Below are positions 33,616 to 43,242 of a stretch of DNA of 52,679 nt, piece by piece (position 1 is the stretch's first letter; every line of letters starts with the position of its first letter). The DNA comes from Bacteroidales bacterium (GTDB taxonomy: Bacteria; Bacteroidota; Bacteroidia; Bacteroidales; JAHJDW01), in the NCBI GenBank assembly GCA_029004185.1, contig JAQUPB010000004.1, positions 1 through 52,679 on the forward strand. Direction: 5' to 3'. Under the pieces are notes generated by a model. It saw only the letters and a list, made by a program, of their open reading frames with translations. It did no database searches and had not been told where the DNA came from. The position numbers and the translations under genes are program-made.

Positions 33616-36600
33616 ATGAGAATCAGAAAATTTTTACCGGTTGCATTAATAAGCTTGCTTTTTTCTTTGCCTCAATCTTTATCGGCGCAAACCGGAGCAT
33701 TTACATTTTCGTTACCCGCAGAGGCTACAACAAGCGCAGGGGTGTATAAAATGGATTGCACTCTGGTTCGCACATTGTGGAGCGTGGTAAAATACAGCGC
33801 CGGCAGCCACACGGAATACTGGGATGGAAAAGATGACTATGGTGTAAATATAACTGCTCCGGATGCGAACTACCGGATAAAAGTGTTGTCGAATAATGTT
33901 AATTATACTTGGCAGGGTACTCTTGGCAATTCATCCGATTCAATGACAGGGAGCTCAAAACACAGAGGATATTACATGTGCATGACAGGACTGGCTTTTG
34001 CAACTAACGGCTATGGCTATTTTTGCAAAGGATATAGTGAAGGACATTCTAGTATTGCAAAATTTTCTATATCACAACCACAGGCTAAGACCACTATTTT
34101 CACTGGTCGTGTACTCACTTTAAATACTGATTTTGTAGCAACTGATAATACAAATGTTTATTGGGCAGGAATTGATGCGTATTCAACCAATAATACGATG
34201 GTTCATGCCACCAAAACAAGCGATGATTCGGAAGTGATTTTTGCAAATGGTGTTGTATATAACAATACGTATGGTAAAACATATTCCAGTGTGATATCTA
34301 AATTAAACCAGGCTAATTCAAATATTACCGGGCTTGCTGTACAAAAAACAGGCAACAAATTATTTGTTTCACGTGCAAGCTTAAACCAGTTGCAGGTACT
34401 TGATAAGACCACTGGGGCTTTGCTGCAGACACTTACTTATACAACACCAAAAACTATAGCTGTTGATGGAAGCGATAATCTTTGGATGGTTTCGGGAACC
34501 AATACAGTTGCAAAATATACCGTAAATGGTAATGGCACTTTAACTGCAGCAACACTCACATTGTCGGGATTATTAGATCCTTTGGCAGTGCAGGTTACTT
34601 ATGACGGGACTTTGGTGAGTGTCGCAGACGGAAGCACCAGCCAGCAGGTAAAATTTTTTAATAACACTACCGGAGCATATGTAAAAACAATTGGTGATGC
34701 AGGTGGTTACGCAACGGATGCTACTGTGAATAACAGTAAATTATACTTTAATGATGTAACAGGGAATAAACCGGTATTTATCGCTTATCAATCGGATAAT
34801 TCAGTCTGGATCAATGATCCCGGCAATTCCAGAGTTCAACATTATAATAGCAGCGGAACATTTATTGACAGGATCATGTCTTTGGGATCAAGCTATTCAA
34901 CGTACGTTGACAGGAATGATATTACAAGGGTATTCAATGCTTATATGGAATTCCATATGGATTACTCCGTACAAACATTAACCGGTTCAACCGGCTGGAC
35001 ATTGGTAAAAAACTGGGGAGCAAACATTGGGAGTAGTTATGATGGTTTCCAGAAATTTCATTTTCCTACTACGTTGAGCAATGGCAGAACATATACATTT
35101 TTAAGAGTGTTAAGCAACAACAATTATGAATTGGTAGAGCTGGTTGAAGGAGGCACAGCAAGGCATACAGGTATCATTAGAACGGACGCTCCTTCTTTGG
35201 CGCCGGATGGTTCCTTAATTGTTAACTCGGGCGGCGGAGCCGGTAATACTGAATCGTTAACCAAATACGCGCTTACGGGATTTGATGGTTTAAATAACCC
35301 GCAATGGAGTGGAATTCCTACATTAATTGTCACAACCCCGGTATTGACAAATAAGGATCCTCAATACCTTTACGCTATATCACCCACTAAAGTATTTTTC
35401 TTTAATTCAGGTACATTTATTAACGGGTCAACCGCTCCCTGTTATGATGGATACCATCTAGGCGGAATGGCAATTGGCGGAAATGACTGGATATGGAAAA
35501 CAGAACAGGCAACGCATCAAAATTATGCCGGACCTTATCCCGGTGCAGGATATTTTGATATTGGCAATACTGTTAACCAATATGCCGGAAGCTGGGTAAA
35601 TGCCGTTGACCGTAATGTAATCACGGGCTATCACGGAGAATTCTGGAAACAATCGCAAACAAACAAATACAATCATTATCTCGACAATGGTTTAGCTATT
35701 GGTCAGTTTGGGATTACGGTACCGGAAACAACAGGAGAGTCTCCTGCGGGTCTGGCAGGCAATGCACTATCTCCAATGGCAGTAAAAGATGTGAATGGTG
35801 ATCTTTATTTATATCATGGGGATGAGAGTTTCCATGCCGGAGTTCACAGATGGAAGATTACAAATCTTAATACTATTGCCGAGCAAAATATTGTCATTCC
35901 TTATCCTTCCGGTTATGTTGCGCCTGTTTTGTGCTATGTTGACCTGATGGCAGGCTTGCCTTTTGACAATGTATTGACAGATGGTACAGCCGGTTGGAAC
36001 AGAACACCAACTGCTGAAAGTTCCGGCTGGTCGGTTAAAACAAGCGTATTGAAATATGATAAATTAACATCTCCTGATATTTTTGTGAATTACTCTCAAA
36101 CATCAGGCGGTCAATATAGCGTTACCAGAGACCTTGGTAATAATAATGTTTCAAACTCGTGGGCACTGTCCGGTGAAATAAGCTACCAGGGAAATATGCC
36201 GAATAATAACATTGAACAATATTTTGACATACTTGATAATACAGGAAAAGTTCTGACACATTTTTATGTTGAAATTAACTTTTCCGGTTTTATTGTTACT
36301 GTTCATGCAAACGACAAAATTATTATACAAGGACCGGAAACCCCTGTACGCTGGGATACAGAAAAACTACAGCCCTTTTCAATAAGTGTATCGAATGGTG
36401 TTATAACTTTCAATTATTCAAATTATGCTCCTGTAACTGCATCAGTATTTGATCCTACTGCTAACTGGAAAACACCGAAAACATTAAAGCTATATTTCGT
36501 TCCGGGATCGCCTGCTTACGGTAAAAATATCGGACTGAAAGATTTTAAATTTTTTATTGATGTTGACCCTCAGTGCGAATTTCCTACAGTTATAGCTGAA

Positions 36601-36867
36601 AAAAATACAAGCAACTATTTTGTAATTTATCCTAACCCCGCTGATAACAGGGTAACCATTAATTATCAATTGTCTGAAAATACTCCTATAAGAATTTCCG
36701 TACATGATTTAATAGGAAAAGAGGTTATGCAATTCACAATTAAAAATAACAATGCAGGGGAAAATCAATTTGATATGAATACCGGAAATTTATTACCGGG
36801 CATTTATTTTGTAACGCTTGAAACTAAAAATGGGCTAAGCACTCAGAAATTAATTATTAATCATTAG
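33616..36867 (+). CDS. Large secreted T9SS protein with propeller-like body
   Basis: This 1083-residue protein has a signal peptide (about 1-24, ending LSAQ). A FlgD-like Ig segment follows (about 30-105, with GSHTEYWDGKDDYGVNI). A long beta-propeller-like body (about 110-760) has units such as NPGNSRVQHYNSSGTFIDRI, reminiscent of NHL repeats. A lectin-like beta-sandwich may cover about 770-990. The C-terminal type A T9SS domain begins YPNPADNRVTINY and ends PGIYFVTLETKN. Its DNA is visibly richer in G and C than the neighbouring T9SS genes, which hints at separate ancestry. Function is unknown; surface display or release is expected. Confidence 0.82.
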   Translation: MRIRKFLPVALISLLFSLPQSLSAQTGAFTFSLPAEATTSAGVYKMDCTLVRTLWSVVKYSAGSHTEYWDGKDDYGVNITAPDANYRIKVLSNNVNYTWQGTLGNSSDSMTGSSKHRGYYMCMTGLAFATNGYGYFCKGYSEGHSSIAKFSISQPQAKTTIFTGRVLTLNTDFVATDNTNVYWAGIDAYSTNNTMVHATKTSDDSEVIFANGVVYNNTYGKTYSSVISKLNQANSNITGLAVQKTGNKLFVSRASLNQLQVLDKTTGALLQTLTYTTPKTIAVDGSDNLWMVSGTNTVAKYTVNGNGTLTAATLTLSGLLDPLAVQVTYDGTLVSVADGSTSQQVKFFNNTTGAYVKTIGDAGGYATDATVNNSKLYFNDVTGNKPVFIAYQSDNSVWINDPGNSRVQHYNSSGTFIDRIMSLGSSYSTYVDRNDITRVFNAYMEFHMDYSVQTLTGSTGWTLVKNWGANIGSSYDGFQKFHFPTTLSNGRTYTFLRVLSNNNYELVELVEGGTARHTGIIRTDAPSLAPDGSLIVNSGGGAGNTESLTKYALTGFDGLNNPQWSGIPTLIVTTPVLTNKDPQYLYAISPTKVFFFNSGTFINGSTAPCYDGYHLGGMAIGGNDWIWKTEQATHQNYAGPYPGAGYFDIGNTVNQYAGSWVNAVDRNVITGYHGEFWKQSQTNKYNHYLDNGLAIGQFGITVPETTGESPAGLAGNALSPMAVKDVNGDLYLYHGDESFHAGVHRWKITNLNTIAEQNIVIPYPSGYVAPVLCYVDLMAGLPFDNVLTDGTAGWNRTPTAESSGWSVKTSVLKYDKLTSPDIFVNYSQTSGGQYSVTRDLGNNNVSNSWALSGEISYQGNMPNNNIEQYFDILDNTGKVLTHFYVEINFSGFIVTVHANDKIIIQGPETPVRWDTEKLQPFSISVSNGVITFNYSNYAPVTASVFDPTANWKTPKTLKLYFVPGSPAYGKNIGLKDFKFFIDVDPQCEFPTVIAEKNTSNYFVIYPNPADNRVTINYQLSENTPIRISVHDLIGKEVMQFTIKNNNAGENQFDMNTGNLLPGIYFVTLETKNGLSTQKLIINH

Positions 36868-36906
36868 TTCGATAAAAAAATATCATATCCTTTTTCCAAC
36901 AAAAAA

Positions 36907-36935
36907 ACCGAACATTTTAAATGTCCGGTTTTTTA
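36907..36935. terminator. Bidirectional terminator between convergent genes
   Basis: Arms ACCGAACAT (36907-36915) and ATGTCCGGT (36921-36929), with one mismatch, are followed by T6 on the plus strand and preceded by A7, which gives a T-run on the minus strand. It serves the T9SS gene and nifJ, which converge here. Confidence 0.85.
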
Positions 36936-36951
36936 TATGGTTTTTCATTTA

Positions 36952-39900
36952 TTATTTTGCAGAAACAAGTTCGGGAGAAGATGCCATTTTCTTGTAAACA
37001 TTGTATCTCCATTTTGCTGCTTCTTCCGCTGCTTTGAATAATTCTTCTGCTTCTTTGGGAAACATCTTTTTTAATGAAGTAAAGCGAACTTCAGAATTCA
37101 GGAAGTTCTGGAAATTTTCCCATTTCGGTTCTTTTGAATCAAGCTGGAACGGATTCTTACCTTCTTTTTCAAGAAGCGGATTATATCTGTACAAATGCCA
37201 GTAACCGCTTTCTACAGACTGATTCCCCTGTTCCTGTGCTTTTGCCATTCCTGCTCTTAAACCATGATTTATACATGGACAGTAGGCAATAATTAAGGAT
37301 GGTCCCGGAAATGCTTCGGCTTCCCTGATGGCTTTCAGATACTGATTCTGACTTGCACCTGTGTTTACCTGTGCAACATAAACATAACCGTAAGAAATAC
37401 CCATCATACCCAAATCTTTTTTTCTTATTTTTTTACCTGATGCAGCAAATTTAGCTACTGCAGCAATAGGAGTTGATTTGGATGCCTGTCCTCCTGTATT
37501 TGAATAAACTTCAGTATCAAGAACGAGAAGGTTAATATCTTCGCCGCTTGCAATAACATGGTCCAAACCGCCGTAACCTATATCATAAGCCCATCCGTCG
37601 CCGCCAAACGCCCATACCGATTTTTTAACAAGATAATGTTTCAAATCGAGTATCTGTTTTGCAACCGGATTTGATTCTTTTTGAAGTAATGCAACAACTT
37701 TTGCAGATGCTATTTTTGATTTATCTCCGTCAAGTTTTGTGTCTATCCATTCTTTGAATGCCTGTTTTGTTTCGGGAGAAATGTTGCTATCCATGGCTTC
37801 ATTCATCAGTCTTTCTATTCTTTCTCTGATTTTTTTGTTACCAAGAGCAATACCTAAACCGAACTCAGCATTATCTTCAAATAATGAGTTTGCCCATGCA
37901 ACTCCTTTGCCTTCTTTATTAAAAGAATAAGGCGTACATGGAGCAGTACCTCCATAAATTGAAGAACAACCGGTAGCATTTGCAACAATCATGCGGTCGC
38001 CAAACAATTGCGTTATTAATTTCGGATAAGGTGTTTCTCCGCAACCGGCGCAAGCTCCCGAGAATTCAAATAACGGCTGTGCAAACTGACTGTTTTTAAC
38101 CGATTGTGATTTTGGTACTATTGTATCTTTATATGTAACATTCTTTTCAAAATATTCCCATCTCTTTGCTTCTTCCATTTGAGTTCCGAGAGGTTTCAGG
38201 ATTAATGCCTTTTCCTTTGAAGGACAAGTATCAACGCAGTTTCCACAACCCGTACAATCAAGAGCACTTACCTGTATTCTGAACTGATATTCACCGAGGT
38301 CTTTCGGAATACCTTTTAATGTTGCAGTTCCGGTAGGAGCATTTTTCAATTCCTGTTCATTCAGTAAAAAAGGACGGATAGCAGCGTGAGGGCATACAAA
38401 TGCGCATTGGTTGCATTGTATGCATTTATCGGGCTGCCATTCGGGAATATTAATTGCAATACCTCTTTTTTCGTACCTTGTAGTACCCGGAGGGAAGGTT
38501 CCGTCTTCAGCACCTACAAAAGTACTCACCGGCAAATCATCTCCCCTTTGGGCGCCAATAACATCAACAACATTTTTAATATAATCAGGAATATTTCTTT
38601 CATCTTTTTGCTTTTTCACTTCAATGTTTTTCCATTCGGCAGGAATTTTTATTTCTGTAACATCTCCTCCTTTATCAACAGAAGTAAAATTCATTTTCAC
38701 AATATCTTCACCTTTTCTTCCATAAGATTTTTCAATTGCTTTCTTCATTTCTTTCACTGCTGTGTCGAAAGGAATAACATTTGAAACCTTGAAAAATGCG
38801 GTTTGCATTATGGTATTGGTTCTGTTACCAAGACCTATTTCTTCGGCAATTTTTGTGGCATTTATTGTGTAAAATTTTATTTCGTTTTCTGCCAGATATT
38901 TTTTCATATGGTCAGGCAATCTTTTCTTGGTTTCCTCAACATCCCAAATACTGTTGAAAAGAAAAGAACCGCCTTTTTTCAAGCCCTTTAACATATCATA
39001 TTTATTCAGATATGAAGGAACGTGGCATGCAACGAAATCAGGAGTACCAACAAGATAAGGCGACCTGATTGGTTTATCGCCAAATCGTAAATGCGAAACA
39101 GTAATACCGCCGGATTTTTTTGAATCATATGCAAAATATGCCTGCGCATATTTATCAGTGGTATCGCCAATGATTTTAATAGAGTTTTTGTTTGCACCTA
39201 CAGTACCATCAGCACCTAAACCATAAAATTTAGCTTCAAATGTTCCTTTTGATGCAACGCTGATTTCCGGTAACAGAGGCAATGAAGTGAATGTAACATC
39301 ATCAACAATACCAACTGTGAATTGATTTTTTGGTTCTTTAAGTTTGAGATTTTCAAATACACTTACCATCATTGCTGGAGTGGTATCTTTGGAACTTAGT
39401 CCATATCTGCCGCCAATTATCAGTGGTTTATTTTGTTTGTCATAATATGCGCTTCTTATATCAAGATACAAAGGCTCTCCGTTTGCTCCTGCTTCTTTTG
39501 TTCTGTCAAGAACACAAATTCTTTTTACTGACTTCGGTATTACATTAAAGAAATATTTTTCGGAGAAAGGACGATACAAATGAACCGTAATAAGTCCGTA
39601 TTTTTCGCCTTTTGCAGCAAGATAATCAATAACTTCTTTTATTGTTTCTGTTATTGAACCCATTGCTATAATAACATTCTCAGCATTAGGGTCACCATAA
39701 TAAGTGAATGGATGATATTCCCTGCCTGTCATTTTTGTTATTTCTTTCATATATCCTTCAACTATATCGGGAACTGCATCGTAAAATTTGTTACATGCTT
39801 CGCGTGCCTGAAAATAAATATCGGGATTTTGTGCTGTTCCTCTTGTAACAGGATGTTCGGAACTCAATGCTCTGTCTCTGAATTCCTGCAGGGCTTTATA

Positions 39901-40494
39901 ATCAAGCAACCTGGCCATGTCCTGAGTTTCCAGTGCTTCAACTTTCTGGATTTCATGAGATGTTCTGAAACCATCGAAAAAGTGCAGAAAAGGAACACGC
40001 GATTTGATTGCAGCGAGATGTGCAATACCGCATATATCCATTATTTCCTGAACACTACCGGTAGCAAGTAATGCAACTCCTGTTTGCCTTGTGCTCATAA
40101 CATCGGAATGGTCGCCGAATATTGATAATGCCTGTATGGCAACGCTTCTTGCAGAAACATGAAAAACACCGGGCAATAACTCGCCTGATATTTTGAACAT
40201 ATTCGGTACCATTAACAACAAACCCTGCGAAGCAGTGAATGTTGAAGTTAATGCGCCGCCTTGTAATGAACCGTGAACTGCTCCTGCAGCTCCGGCTTCC
40301 GATTGCATTTCAATAACCTTTACGGTTTCACCGAAAATATTTTTTCTGCCTGCAGCAGACCATTCATCTATATTTTCAGCCATGTTCGATGAAGGAGTGA
40401 TGGGGTAAATCGCAGCTACTTCACTGAACATATATGCAATATGAGCAGCAGCATAATTTCCGTCACATGTAATAAATTTTTTTTTGTTTTCCAT
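36952..40494 (-). CDS. nifJ: Pyruvate:ferredoxin (flavodoxin) oxidoreductase
   Basis: This 1180-residue homodimeric enzyme oxidises pyruvate to acetyl-CoA and CO2, with electrons passing to ferredoxin or flavodoxin. All domains are present in order: the pyruvate-binding N-terminal domain (AAHIAYMFSEVAAIYPITPSS), the gamma-like domain, two 4Fe-4S clusters (CIQCNQCAFVCP and CTGCGNCVDTCP), and the thiamine-diphosphate domain with GACAGCGETPYPKL and GDGWAYDIGYGG. Length matches the single-chain NifJ form. It is oxygen-sensitive as a rule and points to anaerobic life. It is transcribed alone and is divergent from the carboxyltransferase gene. Confidence 0.98.
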   Translation of the reverse strand: MENKKKFITCDGNYAAAHIAYMFSEVAAIYPITPSSNMAENIDEWSAAGRKNIFGETVKVIEMQSEAGAAGAVHGSLQGGALTSTFTASQGLLLMVPNMFKISGELLPGVFHVSARSVAIQALSIFGDHSDVMSTRQTGVALLATGSVQEIMDICGIAHLAAIKSRVPFLHFFDGFRTSHEIQKVEALETQDMARLLDYKALQEFRDRALSSEHPVTRGTAQNPDIYFQAREACNKFYDAVPDIVEGYMKEITKMTGREYHPFTYYGDPNAENVIIAMGSITETIKEVIDYLAAKGEKYGLITVHLYRPFSEKYFFNVIPKSVKRICVLDRTKEAGANGEPLYLDIRSAYYDKQNKPLIIGGRYGLSSKDTTPAMMVSVFENLKLKEPKNQFTVGIVDDVTFTSLPLLPEISVASKGTFEAKFYGLGADGTVGANKNSIKIIGDTTDKYAQAYFAYDSKKSGGITVSHLRFGDKPIRSPYLVGTPDFVACHVPSYLNKYDMLKGLKKGGSFLFNSIWDVEETKKRLPDHMKKYLAENEIKFYTINATKIAEEIGLGNRTNTIMQTAFFKVSNVIPFDTAVKEMKKAIEKSYGRKGEDIVKMNFTSVDKGGDVTEIKIPAEWKNIEVKKQKDERNIPDYIKNVVDVIGAQRGDDLPVSTFVGAEDGTFPPGTTRYEKRGIAINIPEWQPDKCIQCNQCAFVCPHAAIRPFLLNEQELKNAPTGTATLKGIPKDLGEYQFRIQVSALDCTGCGNCVDTCPSKEKALILKPLGTQMEEAKRWEYFEKNVTYKDTIVPKSQSVKNSQFAQPLFEFSGACAGCGETPYPKLITQLFGDRMIVANATGCSSIYGGTAPCTPYSFNKEGKGVAWANSLFEDNAEFGLGIALGNKKIRERIERLMNEAMDSNISPETKQAFKEWIDTKLDGDKSKIASAKVVALLQKESNPVAKQILDLKHYLVKKSVWAFGGDGWAYDIGYGGLDHVIASGEDINLLVLDTEVYSNTGGQASKSTPIAAVAKFAASGKKIRKKDLGMMGISYGYVYVAQVNTGASQNQYLKAIREAEAFPGPSLIIAYCPCINHGLRAGMAKAQEQGNQSVESGYWHLYRYNPLLEKEGKNPFQLDSKEPKWENFQNFLNSEVRFTSLKKMFPKEAEELFKAAEEAAKWRYNVYKKMASSPELVSAK

Positions 40495-40874
40495 TTTATT
40501 TATAGAATTTAATTTTTAAAAAAAACCTTGATTTATATGTATTCCCTCTTTAAAAAGGATAGCAAGTTGCGAATTTAATAACTTAATATTTAAAATCCAA
40601 CAATTTTTTAATTCAGTTATTTGCTTACTGATTTCCTAAGCATAACAGTTAGAGGTTGAAAAAATATTGCTGTTTTTTTAGATTTAGACCAAAAAAAATA
40701 GTTATTTCGCATTTCGTTTTAAACCGATAACTTCATAAAACAAACTTCATAAGGTAAAATCGGTTAAGTTATAAAAAAGCAGAAGTATGAAATATGAGGT
40801 ATGATAAAATTAAGTTTAAAGTTTTGTAATACCGAAAACTGAAAACTAAAAACTAAAAACTAAATTTTTAAATT
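40495..40874. other. 380-bp divergent intergenic region with word repeats
   Basis: No gene is seen. It must hold the promoters of nifJ (minus) and the carboxyltransferase gene (plus). The right half carries GAAGTATGA/ATGAGGTATGA words (40782-40804) that match the inner palindrome at 16736-16748, and an AAACTGAAAACTAA-type run (40831-40865). The rest is AT-rich and unremarkable. Confidence 0.75.
40831..40865. repeat. AAACTGA/AAACTAA word repeat before carboxyltransferase gene
   Basis: Tandem words GAAAACTGAAAACTAAAAAC and onwards run to 10 bp before the ATG at 40875. They match the run at 20809-20839 and, inverted, the one at 44785-44818. Being in the leader, they could affect translation. 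Confidence 0.6.
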
Positions 40875-42419
40875 ATGTCTTTAAAACAAAAAACATTAGA
40901 CCTGCAAAAAAGAATGGCTTCTGCAGTTATGGGTGGCGGAGAAAAAGCTATTGAAAAGCAGGTTGCAATGGGAAAATTACCTGCAAGAGAGCGCATAAAT
41001 GCAATTTTAGATACAGATACTTTCCATGAATACGACCTTTTTGTTGCACATCAGGCAAGAGGATTTGATATGGAAAAGAAAAGCTTAAATGCCGACGGTG
41101 TTATAACAGGTACAGGTAAAATAATGAAACATTCTGTTTGTATTTTTGCTCAGGATTTTACGGTTGCCGGAGGTTCTCTTGGGTTAGCCCATGCAAGAAA
41201 AATTACAAAGATCATGGATCAAGCCATGAAACTTTGCGTTCCTATAATAGGAATTAACGATTCAGGCGGTGCAAGAATTCAGGAGGGAGTTAATTCTTTG
41301 GCCGGTTATGGTGAAATTTTTTATCGCAATACTTTGGCTTCTGGTTTTATTCCTCAGATTTCAGTCATACTTGGTCCTTGTGCCGGTGGTGCTGTTTATT
41401 CACCTGCGCTGACTGACTTTGTTTTTGTTGTGGAAAAGGTTTCTAAAATGTTTATTACAGGTCCTGAGGTTATCAAGACAGTTCTTGGAGAAGAAATTTC
41501 AATGGAAGAACTTGGTGGAGCAAAAGTACATGCGGAAATTACGGGTAATGCTCATTTCTACGCAACTTCCGAGCAGGAATGTTTTGAACAGATAAAAAAA
41601 CTTATAACATTCATTCCTTTTAATAATAAGAAAAAAGCAGACCCATATCCTTCCAAACCTCCGAAAACAAAATATATTCTGGAAGAAATTATGCCTGCCG
41701 ATGCTTCACAACCATACGATATGAGAGATATCATAAAGTGTGTTGTTGATGACTCCGATTTTTTTGAAGTTCAAAAACACTGGGCAGGCAATATAGTAAT
41801 TGGTTTTGCAAGACTGAACGGTGAAACTGTCGGCTTTGTTGCAAACCAGCCTCTTGTTTTGGCAGGTGTGCTAGATGTTGATTCATCCGACAAAGCTGCA
41901 AGATTTGTTCGCTTCTGCGATTCTTTCAATATTCCTTTGGTTACCTTTGTTGATTTACCCGGATATTTGCCCGGGATTGACCAGGAACATGCAGGAGTGA
42001 TAAGACACGGAGCAAAAATGCTTTATTCATACAGCGAAGCTACAGTGCCAAAAGTAACAATTATTCTCCGTAAAGCTTATGGCGGAGGTTACATAGCAAT
42101 GAATTCACGCCACCTGGGTGCTGATTTTGTTTTTGCATGGCCGTCTGCTGAAATTGCTGTTATGGGACCTGAAGGTGCTGCAAATATTATTTTCAGAAAC
42201 GAAATATCAAATGCTCCGGATCCTGACCAGTTAAGAAAAGATAAAGTTGAAGAATATAAGGAGAAATTTGCAAATCCTTATGTGGCTGCTGCACATGGTT
42301 ATATTGACGCAGTGATTGAACCAAACGAATCAAGGAGTTATTTGATTAATTCTCTTGAAATAGCAAAAAATAAATCAGAGTCAAGACCAACTAAAAAACA
42401 CGGTATACCGCCATTTTAA
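40875..42419 (+). CDS. Acyl-CoA carboxylase/methylmalonyl-CoA decarboxylase carboxyltransferase subunit
   Basis: This 514-residue subunit moves CO2 between biotin and an acyl-CoA (propionyl-CoA/methylmalonyl-CoA most likely). Both crotonase-fold halves are present: GINDSGGARIQEGVNSLAGYGE in part with the oxyanion-forming GPCAGGAVYSPAL in the N-terminal half, and FVDLPGYLPGIDQEHAGVI (shown in part) with KAYGGGYIAMNSRHLGAD in the C-terminal half. Length fits MmdA/PccB. It is followed after 8 bp by a biotin carrier gene, so the two act in one complex, either in propionate formation or in propionyl-CoA carboxylation. A biotin carboxylase or a sodium-pump subunit, which would tell these apart, is not in the window. 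Confidence 0.9.
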   Translation: MSLKQKTLDLQKRMASAVMGGGEKAIEKQVAMGKLPARERINAILDTDTFHEYDLFVAHQARGFDMEKKSLNADGVITGTGKIMKHSVCIFAQDFTVAGGSLGLAHARKITKIMDQAMKLCVPIIGINDSGGARIQEGVNSLAGYGEIFYRNTLASGFIPQISVILGPCAGGAVYSPALTDFVFVVEKVSKMFITGPEVIKTVLGEEISMEELGGAKVHAEITGNAHFYATSEQECFEQIKKLITFIPFNNKKKADPYPSKPPKTKYILEEIMPADASQPYDMRDIIKCVVDDSDFFEVQKHWAGNIVIGFARLNGETVGFVANQPLVLAGVLDVDSSDKAARFVRFCDSFNIPLVTFVDLPGYLPGIDQEHAGVIRHGAKMLYSYSEATVPKVTIILRKAYGGGYIAMNSRHLGADFVFAWPSAEIAVMGPEGAANIIFRNEISNAPDPDQLRKDKVEEYKEKFANPYVAAAHGYIDAVIEPNESRSYLINSLEIAKNKSESRPTKKHGIPPF

Positions 42420-42427
42420 TTTTTTTT

Positions 42428-42772
42428 ATGGAAGAGTTGAAAGAATTTAATAATAACGGCAGTGGCAATAAATATATAGATTTATTTGTCGAACATGGTA
42501 ATTATAAAACATTGCCAAATAAGAAATTTCAGGCACGCAAACCTTATAAAAAGAGAGATTTCAAAAAAATAACCGCTTTTATTCCCGGAAAGATAATCAG
42601 TGTTGATGTGCAAAAAGGCGATAAGGTTACTACCGAAACATGCCTTGTAGTTCTGGAAGCAATGAAAATGAAAAATAAATTATTCCCTTCTTTGGATGGA
42701 ATTGTTAAGGATGTTTATGTTAAAGCCGGCGAAATGGTGAAGAAAGATATGGTGCTTGTTGAATTGGAATAG
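42428..42772 (+). CDS. Biotin carboxyl carrier protein
   Basis: This 114-residue protein has a lipoyl/biotinyl domain at about 45-114 with the biotin site Lys80 in LEAMKMKN. The N-terminal 45 residues are polar and basic and lack the usual Pro/Ala-rich linker. It carries CO2 on biotin for the carboxyltransferase encoded just upstream, with which it forms an operon. A rho-independent terminator follows after 29 bp. It could be the MmdC type or a propionyl-CoA carboxylase carrier. Confidence 0.9.
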   Translation: MEELKEFNNNGSGNKYIDLFVEHGNYKTLPNKKFQARKPYKKRDFKKITAFIPGKIISVDVQKGDKVTTETCLVVLEAMKMKNKLFPSLDGIVKDVYVKAGEMVKKDMVLVELE

Positions 42773-42801
42773 AGATTTTTTATATTGAGTTAAAAGAAAA
42801 A

Positions 42802-42826
42802 CCCGGGCTTTACCCGGGCTTTTTTT
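42802..42826. terminator. Bidirectional terminator
   Basis: Two CCCGGG blocks (42802-42807 and 42813-42818) pair across a 5-base loop, followed by T7 on the plus strand and preceded by an A-run. It serves the biotin carrier gene and the convergent lipoprotein gene. Confidence 0.88.
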
Positions 42827-43079
42827 ATCTGATGATATAAGTACCGCCAAATTTCTTGATTTTTATTTTTTTCCTTTTTGTGGTGGACTTCGACCTTATG
42901 GATTTACGCTTCCTTAATTTTCGTGTACTCCTTGCTCTTTTCTTTATAAGGTGCTTTGTATAAAATCTTCCATGCTTTATATGTCTTTTTTGTATCCGGT
43001 GTGAACCGCATCCCGAAAAAAGGATTTCTCCGGTAAAAGCAAATAAAAATATCAGAATATAAATTAAATACTTTTTCAT
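42825..43079 (-). CDS. Small, highly basic putative lipoprotein
   Basis: This 84-residue protein has a hydrophobic export signal and a lipobox-like FSGC ending at Cys24. The mature part (about 60 residues) is extremely basic, with more than 25 Lys/Arg residues and hardly any acidic ones. I know no family that it fits; such tails could bind LPS, nucleic acid or a cell-wall polymer. TAAATTTG on the minus strand (43108-43115) is a candidate -7 promoter element, 29 bp before the start. Confidence 0.6.
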   Translation of the reverse strand: MKKYLIYILIFLFAFTGEILFSGCGSHRIQKRHIKHGRFYTKHLIKKRARSTRKLRKRKSIRSKSTTKRKKIKIKKFGGTYIIR

Positions 43080-43242
43080 TGAAATTAGTTTTATTCTATT
43101 TTTGTTTCAAATTTAACATTTTTATTTAAACGAAAAGTATTATTTAAAGTTTCAAAATTAATTTAAACAATAAGCAAAGAAAAATTATTTTTTATTAAAA
43201 AACAAAGTTAAATATATTTTTTTTAAATACAAGTAATTTAAT

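Noticed and set aside
36952-40494. Several plus-strand open frames inside nifJ
   Set aside because: They lie antisense to a gene with all family motifs, have no protein-like motifs, and come from the codon bias of the real gene. The same applies to frames opposite the WD40-caspase, YCF48-repeat and TPR genes.
42428-42772. Truncated biotin carrier
   Set aside because: It is short at 114 residues, but the biotinyl domain is complete with Lys80 and both halves, and free-standing carriers of this size are normal in decarboxylase complexes.
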